Positions 28,337 through 28,466 of a stretch of 28,466 bases of DNA are shown here, in pieces. A model generated the notes under the pieces. It worked only from the letters and a program-made list of their open reading frames with translations. It made no database searches and was not told the DNA's origin. The stretch lies in contig DKUR01000068.1 of assembly GCA_002490775.1 (NCBI GenBank), positions 18,431 through 46,896 of the forward strand, given 5' to 3'. Made by a program: the position numbers and the translations under genes. The DNA comes from Lachnospiraceae bacterium UBA7199. Its GTDB lineage: Bacteria > Bacillota > Clostridia > Lachnospirales > Lachnospiraceae. Positions within the stretch are counted from its first letter, which is position 1, and each line of letters opens with the position of its first letter.

Positions 28337-28466
28337 TTATCTTACTTTAGACTTCTTTTCGTCTTTGCCATGTCCTCTATAAGTTCTGGTTGCTACAAAC
28401 TCGCCAAGCTTATGTCCAACCATATCTTCTGTTACATATACGGGCACATGTTTTCTTCCGTCGTGT
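28337..28466 (-). CDS. rpsS: 30S ribosomal protein S19, C-terminal part (gene continues off the right edge)
   Basis: The last 42 codons and the TAA stop are present. The translation reads HDGRKHVPVYVTEDMVGHKL, then GEFVATRTYRGHGKDEKKSK and a final VR, the diagnostic C-terminus of S19. S19 forms a complex with S13 in the head of the small subunit. The rplV start is 13 bases beyond the stop. It is too short for the usual track because of the window edge. Confidence 0.97.
   Translation of the reverse strand, partial: HDGRKHVPVYVTEDMVGHKLGEFVATRTYRGHGKDEKKSKVR

Overview
The window looks like chromosomal DNA of a Gram-positive, low-to-moderate-GC anaerobe of the class Clostridia, most likely family Lachnospiraceae. 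The ribosomal gene order is that of the Firmicutes: rpsS-rplV-rpsC ... secY-adk-map-KOW-infA-rpmJ-rpsM-rpsK-rpsD-rpoA-rplQ. S14 and L36 are the zinc-binding types, S4 is a form without the zinc cluster, and L17 carries a long internal insertion. The family-level call is inference; species is not claimed.

Nearly everything is on the minus strand, so the window reads biologically from right to left. From 28466 to 14673 runs the distal part of the S10-spc-alpha ribosomal cluster, starting inside rpsS and ending with rplQ and a clear intrinsic terminator at about 14625-14660. The S10 and spc part is tightly packed, with gaps of a few bases, TAATG junctions and overlaps. From secY downstream, the spacers become long (about 65-245 bases) and carry many inverted repeats.

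Left of the terminator is a small unknown membrane-protein gene (13901-14518). It faces the only plus-strand gene, a secreted or anchored M15-type peptidase (12887-13879). Then comes the conserved ecfA1-ecfA2-ecfT-truA block (12739-9409), which encodes the shared energising module of ECF vitamin transporters plus tRNA pseudouridine synthase. Its strong promoter overlaps the divergent candidate promoter of the peptidase gene.

In many Firmicutes truA is followed directly by rplM-rpsI. Here about 8.9 kb separates truA from rplM. This stretch holds an ArsR-like regulator with a long C-terminal domain, a GH2 hydrolase, a GH30 hydrolase, a sugar-type ABC binding lipoprotein, two ABC permeases and a DEDDh exonuclease with a topoisomerase-type zinc finger. 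The GH-ABC genes look like one catabolic operon: a glycoside or oligosaccharide is captured outside, imported, and cut by two cytoplasmic hydrolases. No ATPase gene is present, so a shared ATPase encoded elsewhere is expected.

The left end is rplM, with a consensus sigma-A promoter and a structured leader that may be the L13 autoregulatory element, then the first codons of rpsI.

The least explained material is non-coding. There is a 178-base element with perfect 9-base terminal inverted repeats and two perfect 12-base internal inverted repeats just after the GH30 gene. A diverged partial copy of its left end follows the exonuclease gene. Multi-helix structures fill the spacers of the alpha operon, several starting at or inside a TAG stop codon. 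I found no tRNA, rRNA, CRISPR array or transposase gene.
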